DNA from: Eucommia ulmoides
Lineage: Eukaryota > Streptophyta > Magnoliopsida > Garryales > Eucommiaceae
DNA length: 64,000 bases
Assembly (NCBI GenBank): GCA_016647705.1
Contig: CM028334.1
Coordinates: forward strand, 10,635,546 to 10,699,545
Direction: 5' to 3'
Part shown: positions 35,298 through 47,729 of the stretch, in pieces
Numbering within the stretch: the first letter of the stretch is position 1
Layout: each line of letters begins with the position of its first letter
The notes under the pieces: generated by a model
What the model saw: only the letters and a program-made list of their open reading frames with translations
Told to the model about the DNA's origin: nothing
Databases searched by the model: none
Position numbers and translations under genes: made by a program

Positions 35298-37925
35298 ATG
35301 CTCTCATTCAGATGCGTAAGAAAAACTAGGGTTTCGTTGCCCATCCCTAACATCGCCACCGCCATTTTTTTCTGCTCCACTGCCACCACCTCAGCTCATT
35401 CTCCCCCTTATCCCGATTTCCCCCAATCTCCGACGAGTCCCCAATTCCAAGGATTCGGGGAAGTGAAAACTCAGGATGTGGTTCTATCGTTCAAAGAGTG
35501 GTTCAAGTCTCGGAATGTCCCCTTGCTGGATCACATTTACGCCATCCTGTCCGCCGACGACGATACGGTTGATTTGCAGCTGTCTTTGCTCAATCTGCGC
35601 CTGTCGGAACCGCTCGTCCTGGACGTGTTGAACTACCGGAAGAATGCTGTGCTCTCTTGCTTGAAATTCTTCGACTGGGCCGGTCGCCAGCGGAGGTTTA
35701 ACCACACGCGGGCCACATTCAATGCGATTTTCAAGATTCTGTCGAGGGAGAAGCTCATGTCTTTGATGTTGGAGGTCCTGGAGAACTACAGGAAGCAAAG
35801 GTACTCGCACAAGGTGAGATTTTACGACACTTTGGTCATGGGCTACGCGGTGGCGGGTAAGCCAGAGACTGCACTCCAACTGTTCGGCAGAATGCGGTTT
35901 CAGGGTATTGATTTGGATGAGTTTTCTTATCACGTGCTTTTGAATTCTCTGGTGGAAGAGGGTTGTTTTGACGTGGTTGAAATGGTGGCTAAGCAGATCA
36001 AATTGCAGGGTTACGAAAACGAAATCACACATTCCATAATGGTGAAGTGTTTTTGCAGGCAAAAACAGTTAGTTAAAGCTGAGGATTATCTCCATGAACT
36101 GGTGGGTAAAGGCGTGGCATTGAGCGGGCAGGTTGTGGGTGTTCTTGTAGATGCTTTGTTCAGAAATAATCAGTTCGATAAAGCAGCAAAAATTTTGCAG
36201 GAATTTAGTAAGACTGGTAAGGTTCCAATGGAGAAAGCTTATGGAATTTGGATTCGTGATCTTGTTCAAGCTGGGAAGGTTGATGGTGCTCTGCAATTCT
36301 TATATGGGAAGATGCTTCAAGAAGGGTATGTTCCTGATGTATTTCGGTATAACACACTTGTTTGCAGGCTTCTGAGGGAGAACCGGCTGACAGAGGTATG
36401 CGATTTGCTTATGGAAATGAAGGAAAGGGAGATAACCCCTGACGAGGTCACCATGAATGCTGTGTTGTGTTTCTTTTGCAAAGCTGGCATGGTGGATGTT
36501 GCTCTTGAGTTGTACGATTCACGGGTTGAGTTTGGTTTATCCCCTAATGTCATGGCTTACAACTTCCTAATCAACACACTCTGTGGTGATGGGAGTATTG
36601 ATGATGCTTACTCTGTGCTGAAAAACTCCATTGAACAAGGCTATTTCCCTGGAGGAAAAACCTTTTCGATTCTTGCTGGTGCTCTTTGCAGAGAGGGGAA
36701 GCTTGATAAGATGAAGGAGTTGTTCCTATTAGCCATAGAAAAGAATTTCATGCCAAGTGTTTCGACTTATGACAAATTTATACGCGCTCTGTGTAGGGCC
36801 AGTAGGGTGGAAGATGGTTATTTGGTGCACGGGCAACTCAATAGATTGAATAAAATCACCAGTAAGAACACTTATTTAACCTTGATAAGTGGCTTCAACA
36901 AATCTAGTAGGGGAGATATTGCTGCCAGGCTACTGCTGGAAATGCAAGAAAAGGGTCACTCCCCGGATCGAAAACTGTTCAGGGCTGTGATTTGTTGTTT
37001 GTGTGATATGGATAATCCAGAGGAGCAGTTTCTAAGGTTGCTTGATATGCAAATGTCTCGTCATGAACCCAATTGCTCTGTCTACAACTTTTTCATTGAT
37101 GGTGCTGGGCATGCCAAAAAGCCTGCTCTGGCTAGGCAAGTATACGAGATGATGAAAAGATATGGCCTTAAACCCAATTTACATTCCGAAATACTAATGC
37201 TGCAGGCTTTTCTCAAGGGCGGTAAAATTGCTGATGCTCTGAATTTCTTTAACGAACTGCCTGAAAGAAGAAGGCTGGGGCGAAAGCTATACAACACAAT
37301 GATTGTTGGCCTGTGCAAAGCCAATAGACCTCTGAATGCATGGCAGATTTTGAACGATGTGAGAAAAACAGAGATGAAACCGAGCCTAGAGTGTTATGAA
37401 GAGCTTGTTAAATCGTTGTGCGCGAATGAACAGTATTATGCAGCGGCCCTTGTTACTGATGACTTGGTTCAAGTAGGGCGTCGTCCTTCTTCCTTCATTG
37501 GTAATGTTCTTCTCTGGCATTCGTTCAAAACGCGGAAGCTCTTCAATTCTTGGAACTATTTAGCAAGTAAAAGAAATTTGAGCGATCACAGTTGGGTGCT
37601 TTATAAGCTGATTGGTGCGTTCTCCGGTTTGATTACCGAAGAACAAGATTTAGAGAATATCGAAGAACTTATTGAAGAATGCTTCCGTCTTAACATCTTT
37701 ACGTGTAACTTGTTGTTGAGAAAATTGTGCAATAGCAATATAGATCATGCTTATGAATACTACAGTAGGTTACATGACAAAGGGTTTGAGCCAAATAATT
37801 GGACTTACGAGACATTAATACATGGGCTTATGAAACATGGTAGGACTACCGAGGCTAGAAGATGGATGGATGAGATGTTCTTGAAAGGGTACGAGCCATC
37901 TCAAAGCACCAAACTACTTGCGTAA
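35298..37925 (+). CDS. P-class pentatricopeptide-repeat protein, probably mitochondrial
   Basis: Encodes an intact, intronless 875-residue PPR protein. PPR proteins bind organellar RNA one base per repeat and act in its processing, stability or translation. The chosen start gives MLSFRCVRKTRVSLPIPN, rich in Arg, Ser and hydrophobic residues without early acids, like a mitochondrial presequence. An in-frame ATG at 35,136 would add 54 residues and is less likely. About 35-residue helical repeats begin near residue 173 (VRFYDTLVMGYAVAGKPETA) and run to the end. Examples are FRYNTLVCRLLRENRLTEVC, VMAYNFLINTLCGDGSIDDA and NWTYETLIHGLMKHGRTTEA. There is no E, DYW or SMR tail, so it is P-class. Length and order resemble Arabidopsis At1g71210, an assignment made from memory. 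It is the best-preserved coding sequence in the window, and its GC content is above that of its surroundings. Confidence 0.93.
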   Translation: MLSFRCVRKTRVSLPIPNIATAIFFCSTATTSAHSPPYPDFPQSPTSPQFQGFGEVKTQDVVLSFKEWFKSRNVPLLDHIYAILSADDDTVDLQLSLLNLRLSEPLVLDVLNYRKNAVLSCLKFFDWAGRQRRFNHTRATFNAIFKILSREKLMSLMLEVLENYRKQRYSHKVRFYDTLVMGYAVAGKPETALQLFGRMRFQGIDLDEFSYHVLLNSLVEEGCFDVVEMVAKQIKLQGYENEITHSIMVKCFCRQKQLVKAEDYLHELVGKGVALSGQVVGVLVDALFRNNQFDKAAKILQEFSKTGKVPMEKAYGIWIRDLVQAGKVDGALQFLYGKMLQEGYVPDVFRYNTLVCRLLRENRLTEVCDLLMEMKEREITPDEVTMNAVLCFFCKAGMVDVALELYDSRVEFGLSPNVMAYNFLINTLCGDGSIDDAYSVLKNSIEQGYFPGGKTFSILAGALCREGKLDKMKELFLLAIEKNFMPSVSTYDKFIRALCRASRVEDGYLVHGQLNRLNKITSKNTYLTLISGFNKSSRGDIAARLLLEMQEKGHSPDRKLFRAVICCLCDMDNPEEQFLRLLDMQMSRHEPNCSVYNFFIDGAGHAKKPALARQVYEMMKRYGLKPNLHSEILMLQAFLKGGKIADALNFFNELPERRRLGRKLYNTMIVGLCKANRPLNAWQILNDVRKTEMKPSLECYEELVKSLCANEQYYAAALVTDDLVQVGRRPSSFIGNVLLWHSFKTRKLFNSWNYLASKRNLSDHSWVLYKLIGAFSGLITEEQDLENIEELIEECFRLNIFTCNLLLRKLCNSNIDHAYEYYSRLHDKGFEPNNWTYETLIHGLMKHGRTTEARRWMDEMFLKGYEPSQSTKLLA

Positions 37926-39310
37926 GGTTCAACTATGAAACTCACGTATTCGCATGAATATGTTCAAAATTTTGATCATTTATATTAACTTTTTCTTTTC
38001 AATATGGGTTTGGCTCCATGTATATGTTTATATTTTTTGAGAAATGTAAATTGGTGTTTCTCACTGTAATATCTATTATTATTAATTTTTTTTAAATGAA
38101 TAAAAGTTAAACACATTTTCTTCTCAATCTAGAAGTTTTTCATACATATGAGCTTCCCTAATATGTAAATTCATAGTCTTTAGCAATATGGATATTGTGT
38201 GCGATAAGTTGCAGAAAATTCAGGTGAAAGAGAAATGGGCGAAGGAAGTAGGGTGAATGTTGCGCCAGTGGAGCTTTCGGTTCAAAGAGAGCGGAGTACC
38301 ACAAGAAGGTTTCAAGTTTTGAATTGCCTTCAGATAAGTTTTTGCTTTACCTCAGAGATTAGAGCCGGTAATTTCACATTTTCCTGCTTCTTTCTTGCCT
38401 TTCAATATTATTAGTTACTGCAGATTTCTTGGCTCGAGCCTGGAATTATTAATCTTCGAGATTTCGTGTCGTTTATCAATGTTTAAAGTGGAATCCATAT
38501 TTTTCTGCTGAAATTTTTCTGTCTAGGACTGTGATTAGGGGGACTTGATTATGAGATACCTAACATATGGAATATGGTATTTAGTGTTGTTTCTTTTTGG
38601 ACTTCATTTCAAAATTAATAGATCAAAAGCAAATTTTAATTAAGGCACCATTTGGTAGCAAGTCTTTTAAATCAAGAAAGCAAATTTGACAAATAAAAGT
38701 GATGTTATCGGAAACTGGTAAGTTGGTATTACAGTAAATTTGTAAAAGGTCCTTGCAATCCTTCGCTTCTGGCTCCGGTTACGCCTGCACAAATTCTTTC
38801 ACCGGGAGTTGTATCCCAACGAAGAACCTTCGGCGTGAGAGCAAGTATTTATTATGAATATAATGCAACACTGAATGTGTACTGAAATTGAGTCTCTTTG
38901 CCTCACATCATCTTTGGGTATTTGTAGTTCTTCGTCTGGTGGGAAATAGGGGGGAGAAAGAGGATACACAATCATGAGTCTCTTTTGAGAGCACATTCAT
39001 GGCGTGTTATGATTCCTTGGCGAAATCCGCGTGGCTCCTCTAACGAACATTCTACTCGACCCGCGTGTAGATTCAGGTATTGAATGTCCGTGAGGTCAAC
39101 CTGGGTGTACTACCCGCTTAAAGGGCTTCGGCCCATCAAGTGTGGAGATTTTGGTCTTTCAGAGTCATGGAGGCCCTGGGCCTATTTAAGTTTGCCTGGG
39201 CTTTTCCAATATACTTCCACCGCGACCCCATTTTAGGCCCAGTTCTATAGAAGCCTGCTTGAGTGGGCACATGACTAAGTTTACCATCATCAAAAAGTAA
39301 TTTTTTTAAG
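37926..39310. other. Downstream of the PPR gene; no gene recognised
   Basis: A candidate polyadenylation signal, aataaaag, lies near 38,098. The stretch 38,740-39,250 is richer in GC and reads like the leader of a decayed LTR element on the minus strand, but I could not identify ends. A Tourist-like left end (TAA then ggcaccatttggtag) lies at 38,641 without a visible partner. Confidence 0.35.
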
Positions 39311-39860
39311 GGATAATTACATCTTCATCCTTTAAGATTCATCCAAAAGGCAGCTACAGTTCTAGACACCCTCATTTTGCCAGAACTCCACTGCCTCCCC
39401 TCTGCTATGGTTTGGTTTAACAAATGCTCACCTGCTGTTAGTGAACGTTGAAGGTTTGATGTTGTAATTTCATTTTTTTGTGTGAAATTCCTGTATGCCC
39501 TCAAGTGTTACAATTAGAACTTCATAGTGTAATGTATCAAACACTACGAACATTCAGGTGCGTAATGTAATTTACGCATTCACTCTTTCTTCCACCCAGA
39601 CCTGCAGACTCCAAGCCCACCCTTCTCTGTCTCTATCTATGTGCACATTCCTCTCACAGCGACCACCATCTCCACCATCATTTTGGATAGAGATTGAAAC
39701 AAATCTGATTGTTAATATTCAATAGCCACACTATCTGTACTACCAAATTATCAATGAATACTCCACCACCACTAGCTCTCAACCACTGCTATGTGGTCAA
39801 ATCATCCATAATCAGCTAATTCATTTTTTTTCCTAATAAAAAAGAGATTTAACAGAATAA

Positions 39861-39950
39861 AGGGCAGCACAGTGCATGAAGGCTCCTGCCATTGCGGGAG
39901 TCTAGAGATGATCAGACGTGCGCAACATTATCCCTGTATACAGAGAGAAG
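39861..39950 (-). mobile_element. Au-like SINE, 3' part
   Basis: The minus strand ends 'gactcccgcaatggcaggag', then 'ccttcatgcactgtgctgccctttattc', the characteristic Au-SINE 3' end. The upstream tRNA-like part is not recognisable. Confidence 0.6.
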
Positions 39951-40173
39951 AAAATATGACAAAGGTGACAATGTTTGAGATAGATTTCATGATCGATAAG
40001 CATCGAAGTCCTGGGTTTCCACCTATGTGACTCAATCACGAAATTGAAGTAGCCTAATTGATGTTAGATTTGGCCAAATAGAACCACATCTGGCTGAATT
40101 GAGGCTAGATCTGGCCAAATTGAAGTCAAATTTATTCCTCCTCATTTTTTTTAATGATTTCATCTCTTTCTTA

Positions 40174-40337
40174 GAGGGTGAGCGTTGGATACACTCGTAA
40201 GGTTGCTCCATTGTGACTTGAAAGTTTTGGGTTCAAATCTTAAAAACAATCTCTCTAAAGAGGTAGGACTGCGTACATCTTACTTTCCCTAGACTCCGCA
40301 ATGGCGGGAGTTTTCGTGCATTGAGTTGTCTTTTTTT
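40174..40337 (+). mobile_element. Au-like SINE, nearly complete
   Basis: A tRNA-derived head with a B box, GGTTCAAATC (40,230-40,239), is followed by 'aggactgcgtacatcttac', 'gactccgcaatggcgggag' and 'cgtgcattgagttgtc', then a short T run. The order and 3' end match the plant Au family. RNA polymerase III would read it from the internal boxes. The A box is degenerate. Confidence 0.7.
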
Positions 40338-42205
40338 CTTTCTTAAACGAAGTAGGCGGTGGTGGCTGTGAAATGGTGATCCAGTGGTGATTCATTGTCG
40401 TGGTCTCGATGTGAAAGAAAAGAATGAAGAAACAGAAAGTTGTGGATGGTTGTAGCGATTGATGGTGCCGGCGACGAAGGTTCATTTGTGGTGATATAGG
40501 AAACAAGGGGAGGGAGATAGGAACTTCAGGGCAATGGAATTAGGGTGTAGCTGTATTAGTAATTACACTCTACTCCTCCAATACTTCAATATTATGACAC
40601 TAGCTATTAGGATTTTTTTAGTAGTTTTAGTTTGTCAACAAGTCAAAGATAAATTAGTCATTTTCACATATTACGTTACACAATAATATCATTTACACCC
40701 CTTCAATTATTGACTAGAATCGCGGGAATCCCTTCACCTTTAAACAATCCGTAGGAGACCTATTGAACTATTTGGTCTAAGGACATTGAAATCTCCCATT
40801 CATTTTGGATTCTGAATATACCTTTGAAAGTCAAAATTTTCATTTTTTGACCAAGTTGACTCTTTTTTGAAATAAAATAATTATATTACCGTTGTATTAA
40901 ATGTAATAGTTCAAAATGAAATTTAATAAAACTTTTGGGGTATATATTGTAATTAGTGCCCCCAAATCCACGAAACTTCTGTCTTCATACATGTTTCAGC
41001 CCCAAATGCACCACCAAATCCACCACCACATCCTCCCCAAATCTGCCACAGTTGCTGCGTCTACCATCAGGATTTGAGGAAGGAGATGACGATCTTCCAC
41101 GCTGTTGTCAGCCGTCCTGTTCATCCCCACGTCGTCGATGTTGGATGGTTAGGATTTCCAATTCACCATCGATGTCGTCTTGCTTGTCTTCACGTCGTCG
41201 CTGGCACGTGGAGAAATCGACACAAAACCCACTGAATTTCAGAACGAACCCTTCAAAGGTAATCGTCATCGCCTTCTAATTCAATGAGAGAAATCGTTTT
41301 TGTGGACTGCGTGTGGGAGAGAATTTGAGCAAAACCCTTAAAATCTTCGTTTGAAAATGGCAGAATCGAAGGGAAACAAGAGTAAACTCTCAATCAACCT
41401 TTTGAGAGTAATCGAAATTCCTTAATTTTCCCCCTTTTTTTTTTCGGATTTCTTGACGATTTTTTTTCTTCGAATTTTGAATTTTTTTACAGGTGATAGT
41501 GATTTAACAAATGGGTACTTATTCAGACGACAGACGACGTCATGCTGAATTTCGCCATTAATGAAGCTCGAAACCCTCACAGAGCAACTGCCTCCTGTGC
41601 TGCGTGGAGAAATTGTTAGGGTTTTGATCTTCAGGGAAAATGATTTTGGGAATTGAGTGTTTCGATCTTCAAGGTTTCGATCCGCAACCTCCTTTTCATC
41701 CTCGGATTCAACGCCTTCGGCAGCTTCTCGGTGTTCTTCCCCTCCCTGCTGAGCGCTATTGGAGAAAACAAGGACGGGATCCAGGAGAAACTCCGGTGAG
41801 AAATGAGGGAGATGTCCAAGTCAGTGTGGTGGTGTAGTTTCGTCCTGTTGTGTGGTGGTGTAGTGTTGTTCGGTGGTGCAGAGAAAGAAAGAAGGAGAGA
41901 AGCATTTAAAAAAAAAAAAAAAAAAAACAAGAAAAAGTGTGAAAAAAAGGGAAAATAGATCGAGGGCATGTTTGTAACTGCACAACTCAGGTTTTTTTTT
42001 TTTGTTTTTTTATGTCAGGGTTAGTAAGGGTATAATAGTCATTTCATTGAAAAACTCTGGCCGGGGGTTTTCATGATAGTTTTGAAAGTTAGAGGGTGTA
42101 TGTGAAATATCGAAAGAGTTGAGGGAGTGTAAGTAGTATTAACCCAAAAATAGGGGGTCTATTTATCATTTGGACAAAACTCAGGGGAGGCAAATATAAT
42201 TATTT

Positions 42206-43837
42206 CTATATTTAAAAGTAAAAGATAGTGCATTGATAATTTGATAGTATAGAAAGGATATTATAGTGTTATCCCTCTAAAACATTAATCCAAAAAAATT
42301 TGTAGATGGTTGAGAAAATTTTGATGGAGAGGTCTTAGTTCGATTTTCGATTCTCCGTGAATCTGTGAAAATTTTAAAAATGAAGAAGCAGAAAATAAAA
42401 TATTTTTAACTTTTAAAAATATATTTAAAATTATATTTTTTAAGTGCAAAACAAATGTTATTTTGAAATTAATTATGTTTTTGCTTAAAAAAAAAAGAAA
42501 GAAGACTTTTTAAAAACTGTATGAAACGATGCCTAAAATTTGGAACATATCATACAAGTTTTACTTTAAACGACTTCCAATACAAGAGATGTCTGGATGC
42601 TATACTAACGACGGATTTGACTTTGTATAAAATTTTGGGTAGTGTTTGAATATATAAGTACCATATTTAATACTAAAAGCGGAAACTTTTGCCTAGGTTG
42701 AATGAGAGTGTTCTAAGCATATGTAACACTTTGGTGAGTTTGTTATTTTTACCTTTTAGAAATAATAGAATATTAATGTTACTAATATAAATATATTTAA
42801 TTCCATCATATTTATATTTGTTATATTGATTCTAATTAATTATCCAAGTAGTCCTATGATATTGTTCTAAATCAAATAAAAGCCTAGGTCCATTTTTTTT
42901 TTTTTCAATTCCTCCTTCCTCTTTGTCAATTCCTAAATCAACATTTCTCTCTATTTTTATTATTTGGTAAGTTTGATGGGCGAGAGAAATTAATGGTTAT
43001 AAAAACTATCTCCCAAATTGGTATGATTTGGAGAGAAATTTTTTGAATTACTAAAACAATTTTTTATTTTTTATAAATAGGATATTATATTAGATTGGCT
43101 AAGATAATTATATTTTCTCTTTCATGATTTTTTATTGATAAGCATTATTAAATCTTTTTATAATAATAATTATTAAACAAAATGGGATGGGAGCTAATAT
43201 ATTGTTTAAAAGTTAATCTTAAAAAGAAAATTGCAAATCTAGAAAAAAAAAAAAAATATGAAAGGCGGAAAACTTTCTTTAAATACCTCCTTTGAGGCAC
43301 TTGCTTATTTTTTTTAGTTTTTTATTGCTTATTATTTTTGGGTGTGAAAACAAATGAATTATTATTTTCAGCTTTTTATTGCTTATTATTTTTGGGTGTG
43401 AAAACAAATGAAAGTGAACGAAAGTTGTATTTTTTTATTTTCATAAATGTATTAAAATTTATTATTATTTTTTATAAAACAAGAAATTAATATGAAATAA
43501 TAGTAAATGTAATAGTTAAATAAATGTCTACTAATAAATATCTACTATTGGCATTTTTCGCTTTCTTTATGATTCATTTATTTACCAATCTGTAGGCTTT
43601 CATATGAAAGCACTGGGATATATTTTCTTTTATTTGTTTTGGGTAAGGTACGGTATTTTGAATTCGAGATGAGATTTGTAATTTTTTTTTTTTAAAAAAT
43701 AATCTAAATCCCTTCTCAAAATTATATTCATTCTTCCAATACCTAACCCAAACATAGTCTTATGGTTCTCAGATCAATTTTTTTTCTTCGAAAACAAAGA
43801 TTAGTATATGCTTCAATGTTTTATCCCATTATCTAAA
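42206..43837. other. AT-rich spacer
   Basis: No gene seen. Mostly poly-A/T tracts, and one 54-bp tandem duplication (listed separately). Confidence 0.4.
43317..43411. repeat. Tandem duplication, 54-bp period
   Basis: A 41-bp text (ttattgcttattatttttgg and following gtgtgaaaacaaatga) occurs at 43,317-43,357 and again at 43,371-43,411 with one difference near the start. Confidence 0.85.
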
Positions 43838-44255
43838 GTGGTGTTTGGTTAGTGTTTCTGTTTTTATGTTTCTACTTCTATTAAATTGGGATGGGATGGA
43901 ATAAAAATATTGATTCTGTTTTGGAGTATTCTGAAAATAAAAACATTTTTAGTAACGACTATTGTCTTGAAATTGTTTCTTTTATATAATTTTATGATAA
44001 CAGAAACAAGTGACACGTTTGGTTGCAACATTTTATTTATTTTTTTTTATTTTTTTTTAAATGTATGGTAACCGGTGTGGTGGTGTCGGCCACTGGAATG
44101 GTAGTAGGAATAGTTTAGTGGGAGTGAATAGGATTCCACATTTTTTTATTTCTCAAATTCTTAAAATGTGTTTACCAAACATATGTGTACATTAATCCCA
44201 AAATTTTGATAACTGGAATAGGAATTAGAGAACAGAAACAGTAACCAAACAGGCC
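43838..44255. mobile_element. Tourist-like MITE
   Basis: 418 bp with inverted ends GTGGTGTTTGGTTAGTGTTT (left) and GGCCTGTTTGGTTACTGTTT (right, reverse complement). The flanks are AAA and TAA, close to the TWA duplication of PIF/Harbinger. No coding capacity. Confidence 0.6.
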
Positions 44256-45451
44256 TAAGTGGCTCTGTTTAGTGGAAAAATTGAAAGAAATGCTTCATAG
44301 TGAGTACGAGTTAGAACTATTTTACAATTGGGGTAAAGGGTAGTTAACAAGCTTAAGGGCAGTGTTGTTTAAGAGCCTGGTTGGGGATTTTGCTTTTGAA
44401 TGACAAAAGTCTTACATGCTTCTCCTGAATTGCAGGTAAATCAGACGCTATTCTTAATACCGTCGAATCATCAACTCAATTGCTACAAAATCGAAAATGG
44501 TTAGAAGAAGCCAAACTATAATTTCAAAACGTTTCACTTTTATAGTCTTTCTCTGCATGTGTTTTGATCGTGTTTTTACAATTTCCAAAGTACAAATGAA
44601 GTAGCTGCTGATAGGTAAAAGAGGAGAGCTGCGTTAAGTAACTGACAACTAGCGTAAAATTTTGATTATTATGACGTAAACAAATTCATGGAGTTAATCC
44701 TATTTAAATGAGAGAAAGACTTAATTATTGGTGTACAAATCAAGCGGCTGCTGCTCATGAAAGAAAAGCTAGTTTGCATAATCATCATGTCTTGACAAGA
44801 AATAAAGATGAAAAAGGAAACAGTTTGTTGAGGTCCAAATATACTCCACTCCACTCCACTCCACAGTGTAGTGGTTGGAAAGAAAAGTAGTGGATGGTGA
44901 AGATGATATAGTGGCAACACACTAGGAGGATTGCGAGATGGAACATAATCAAACCCATAGGTTGTTAAATCAATCTTTTTTGAACTTATCGTCAGAACAA
45001 AACCAGGTAGAAAACGTGTCATGCCGGAGTTTGTGAAGAAGGTAGGGATAAGAATGATAAGCGCATCACGTTCTGTGTAATGTTGAAAATTCTAGCCTTT
45101 ATTTTTGTATTGGGGCGCGTGCGGTCCATATTTTATTATAATTTAAGGGAGAGACAAACTACTAAATAATTTTTTTTTTTTATTTTTTTTTATTTTAACA
45201 TGGTATCAAAAATAAATTTTAATAGGTCAGTTTATCTTCTACCAATTTTTATTTTTATTTCTTTTACTTTTCTTTTTCCCATTTTGTTATCCATCTCCAT
45301 AAAAAGAAAAAGGTATCATAATCTTTGTCACTCTATTCATGGCCACCGTCGTAGCTCACACATTCGGCCACCAACGTTTTCGTCGGCCCTCGTCCATCCT
45401 CTAACGAATCGAAATATTGACCTTTCCCATCCCCTCGGCACACCATTTTGC
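44256..45451. other. No gene; possible copia primer-site remnant
   Basis: The text at 45,198-45,212, 'acatggtatcaaaaa', resembles the initiator tRNA-Met primer site of copia elements, and tgttgaaaattctag (45,081) could be a decayed LTR start. Neither is supported by a second LTR or gag. Short ORFs here look like chance. Confidence 0.3.
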
Positions 45452-46016
45452 CTAGGGCTGACAATTCATGTCATCGTGTCGTGTTTTGTGTTGTGTCATG
45501 GTCTAACACGAACATGAACACGATAACACGAAACACAAACTTAACACGATAAAGTATCATGTCAGGTTACCTAAATACGAACACAACACGATAATTTTTC
45601 GTGTCACACGACAACACGAAACCTATCAGGAAAACACGATATGATAAGACATTTCCTGATAGGTTTCCATTATACGTTAATCTACCCATTACACGTTGAC
45701 AACTTGTTAACAATTGTTTTTACAAAAAACTACTTCAACAAAAGCATACCAAACCAAACCAAACCGAAAAAAATCTAGCATTACAATATCACAATAAAAA
45801 TAAAAATAAAAATAAAACACCAATACAAACATCATTTACATAAAACTCTCCATTCGTCTCATTCATTGAATAAAAAAATCTCCAAATTAAACTTCTTTTT
45901 ACTCTCTTCCGTTTACCTTTTGTGTTTTTGGCATTGTCATCTTCTTGCGACATATCTTTATTTTCAATTTCCACCACGTCAGCAATCGATAAATCATTTG
46001 AATCCATGTTATCCAT
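45452..46016 (-). mobile_element. Truncated hAT transposon end with BED-like transposase start
   Basis: The terminus tagggctgacaattcatgtc (45,452) followed by many AACACGA/TCGTGTT copies up to 45,660 is typical of hAT subterminal repeats. A minus-strand ORF (46,016-45,789) encodes MDNMDSNDLS, then KGKRKRVKRSLIWRFFYSMN, like the start of a zf-BED domain in plant hAT transposases. The Cys and His zinc ligands and the whole catalytic region are missing. The other end of the element was not found. Confidence 0.6.
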
Positions 46017-47525
46017 CTACATGTAATTACAAAACATAATTAAAAACAAATGAAAACCAATTGATGTCCTAATTTATGGAGAAAATATTACGAACAAGCA
46101 CAATAAATTGATTTCATAGAGAAATCAATTGATTTACGTATAAATTCATGCATGAATGCATAATACGGTATGCAAAAACTTATTTTATGGAGAAAATTGA
46201 AAACCTTGTTATCCATCTACATGTAATTACAAAACATAATTAGAAATTGCACAAAAATACACATTTGATATTAAAACTCAAGCAAATAATGACATATAAA
46301 ACTCAAGCAAAAATCGCTGGAAAAAATAGAAATTACACATTTGATATTAAATTGACGTAGAAAATAATAGATCAATACTTGTTTTTGTGTTTGATTTGAG
46401 TAGAATTTCTGCAAAATTAAAAAACAAACACATCAAGCAAATCAGTGTTTCAACTTCTATAAACCCCAAAGATTCCACTGTATTGTGTATCTCAAATATA
46501 ATCTATACTCGATATGAAGTAGAGCTAAAATTCAATTAATGAGGCAAGCTAATGAACTCAATCAATCAATCAATTAATTCATTTCAAAGAAACAAGGAAG
46601 TAATTACGAACCAAAATGAAATCGAATCTTGAAGAATCAGATGCAGTTGCTAACAAATCAACATTGGTTGAGATAGAAACTCAACAAGATGAATTTTTGC
46701 ATAGACAAAAATAAAATTTCAGTGTCAACTACCAATAAACACCAATTAGATTAACCTCATAAAGAAGTACAAGAATAAATTAAAGAAGTAATAGAGTGTG
46801 TGCAGAAACAGATACAAAGCAAGCTCTCTAATTGCGGACAATTGATATAGGAATTCAACTATAAAAATCCCTACTATGCAAATCATTAACCATCAATAAT
46901 CTCAATCTTCTTCTCTCAATTAAAAAAAAAAATAGATCAAGCAAATATTGAAATCTAATACTCAATCTCAGGGGTTATCTCCCAAGAATTCACACCAAAA
47001 TTGCAAAAAAATAAATAATAATAGGAATAACAGGGATACATCTCTCAATTGCACAAAAATACAAAAATTTCAAGATCTCGACAACAAACAAAGAAAGAGA
47101 GATGAACTGATGAAGAGAATGAAATAATCGTGTGTACTTGCGATGGAGATATATATATATACCTACGATGGATTGAGAATATGCAAAAATAGAGAAATCG
47201 AGATTAGATTTAGCCAAATCAGACCCAATTGGAAGTTATTTATCCCAAATCAAAAACAAAAATCAATTTTAAGAGGAATGGGATTACGGTTTCGGACGAC
47301 GAAAAGAAGAAAAAATATAATATCTGACCAACCAGATTTGGCCATCGCTGACCACCGATGACTATCTCCAATAACTGATGACCTTCACCAACCACCTATG
47401 ACCTTCGTTACTCTGTATGTGTGTTGTTTACAGGTGAAATCAACGATAATAAGGTATTATATGCAAAAAATAAGAGAAATCGAGATTAGATTTGCCCACT
47501 ACATATTGTTTCTTTTACATACTAG
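46017..47525. other. AT-rich DNA, possibly hAT 5' region
   Basis: No gene. A block 'ttatccatctacatgtaatt' plus 'acaaaacataatta' occurs at 46,011 and 46,208, a duplication with a period near 197 bp. 'agagaaatcgagattagattt' occurs at 47,190 and 47,472. Confidence 0.4.
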
Positions 47526-47729
47526 ATGCTGAAGTACTGCCCAAAGAAAGTCTTTCCTTTTTACTATAAATGTGGTAAGGTAGGGCATTATCAAAATAAA
47601 TGCAAAGTAAAAGAAAATTTATGCTTTAGAGTTTACAAGGTTTCTAATAGAGAACGAGCTTCACAGGAGCTAAAAAATGAAATCAATATCGTAAAATCTG
47701 AAATTAGGATATCAAAGCAAAATATTTAA
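47526..47729 (+). pseudogene. Zinc-knuckle fragment of a retroelement gag-like protein
   Basis: A 67-residue reading with FYYKCGKVGHYQNKCKVKE. It resembles a CX2CX4HX4C knuckle in which the first Cys is Tyr, followed by a charged helical tail (ELKNEINIVKSEIR). Only this fragment of a gag or coat-like protein remains. Its parent element cannot be named. Confidence 0.45.

Larger units (their letters stand above)
39311..42205. mobile_element. Possible remnants of Mutator-like elements (composite)
   Basis: The outer ends resemble each other inversely: ggataattacatcttcatcc at the left and, reverse-complemented, ataattatatttgcctccc at the right. A third similar end lies near 40,685 (ataatatcatttacacccc). 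Interiors are short GC-rich blocks with chance ORFs (40,956-41,279; 41,631-41,969). No clear target duplication was found, so boundaries and number of elements are uncertain. SINE sequences are embedded. Confidence 0.3.

Noticed and set aside
35484-36062. 192-aa minus-strand ORF
   Set aside because: It is a shadow of the PPR gene; the plus-strand frame has the PPR repeats.
40230-40239. B box suggesting a tRNA gene
   Set aside because: There is no cloverleaf or acceptor stem, and the downstream text is the Au-like SINE body.
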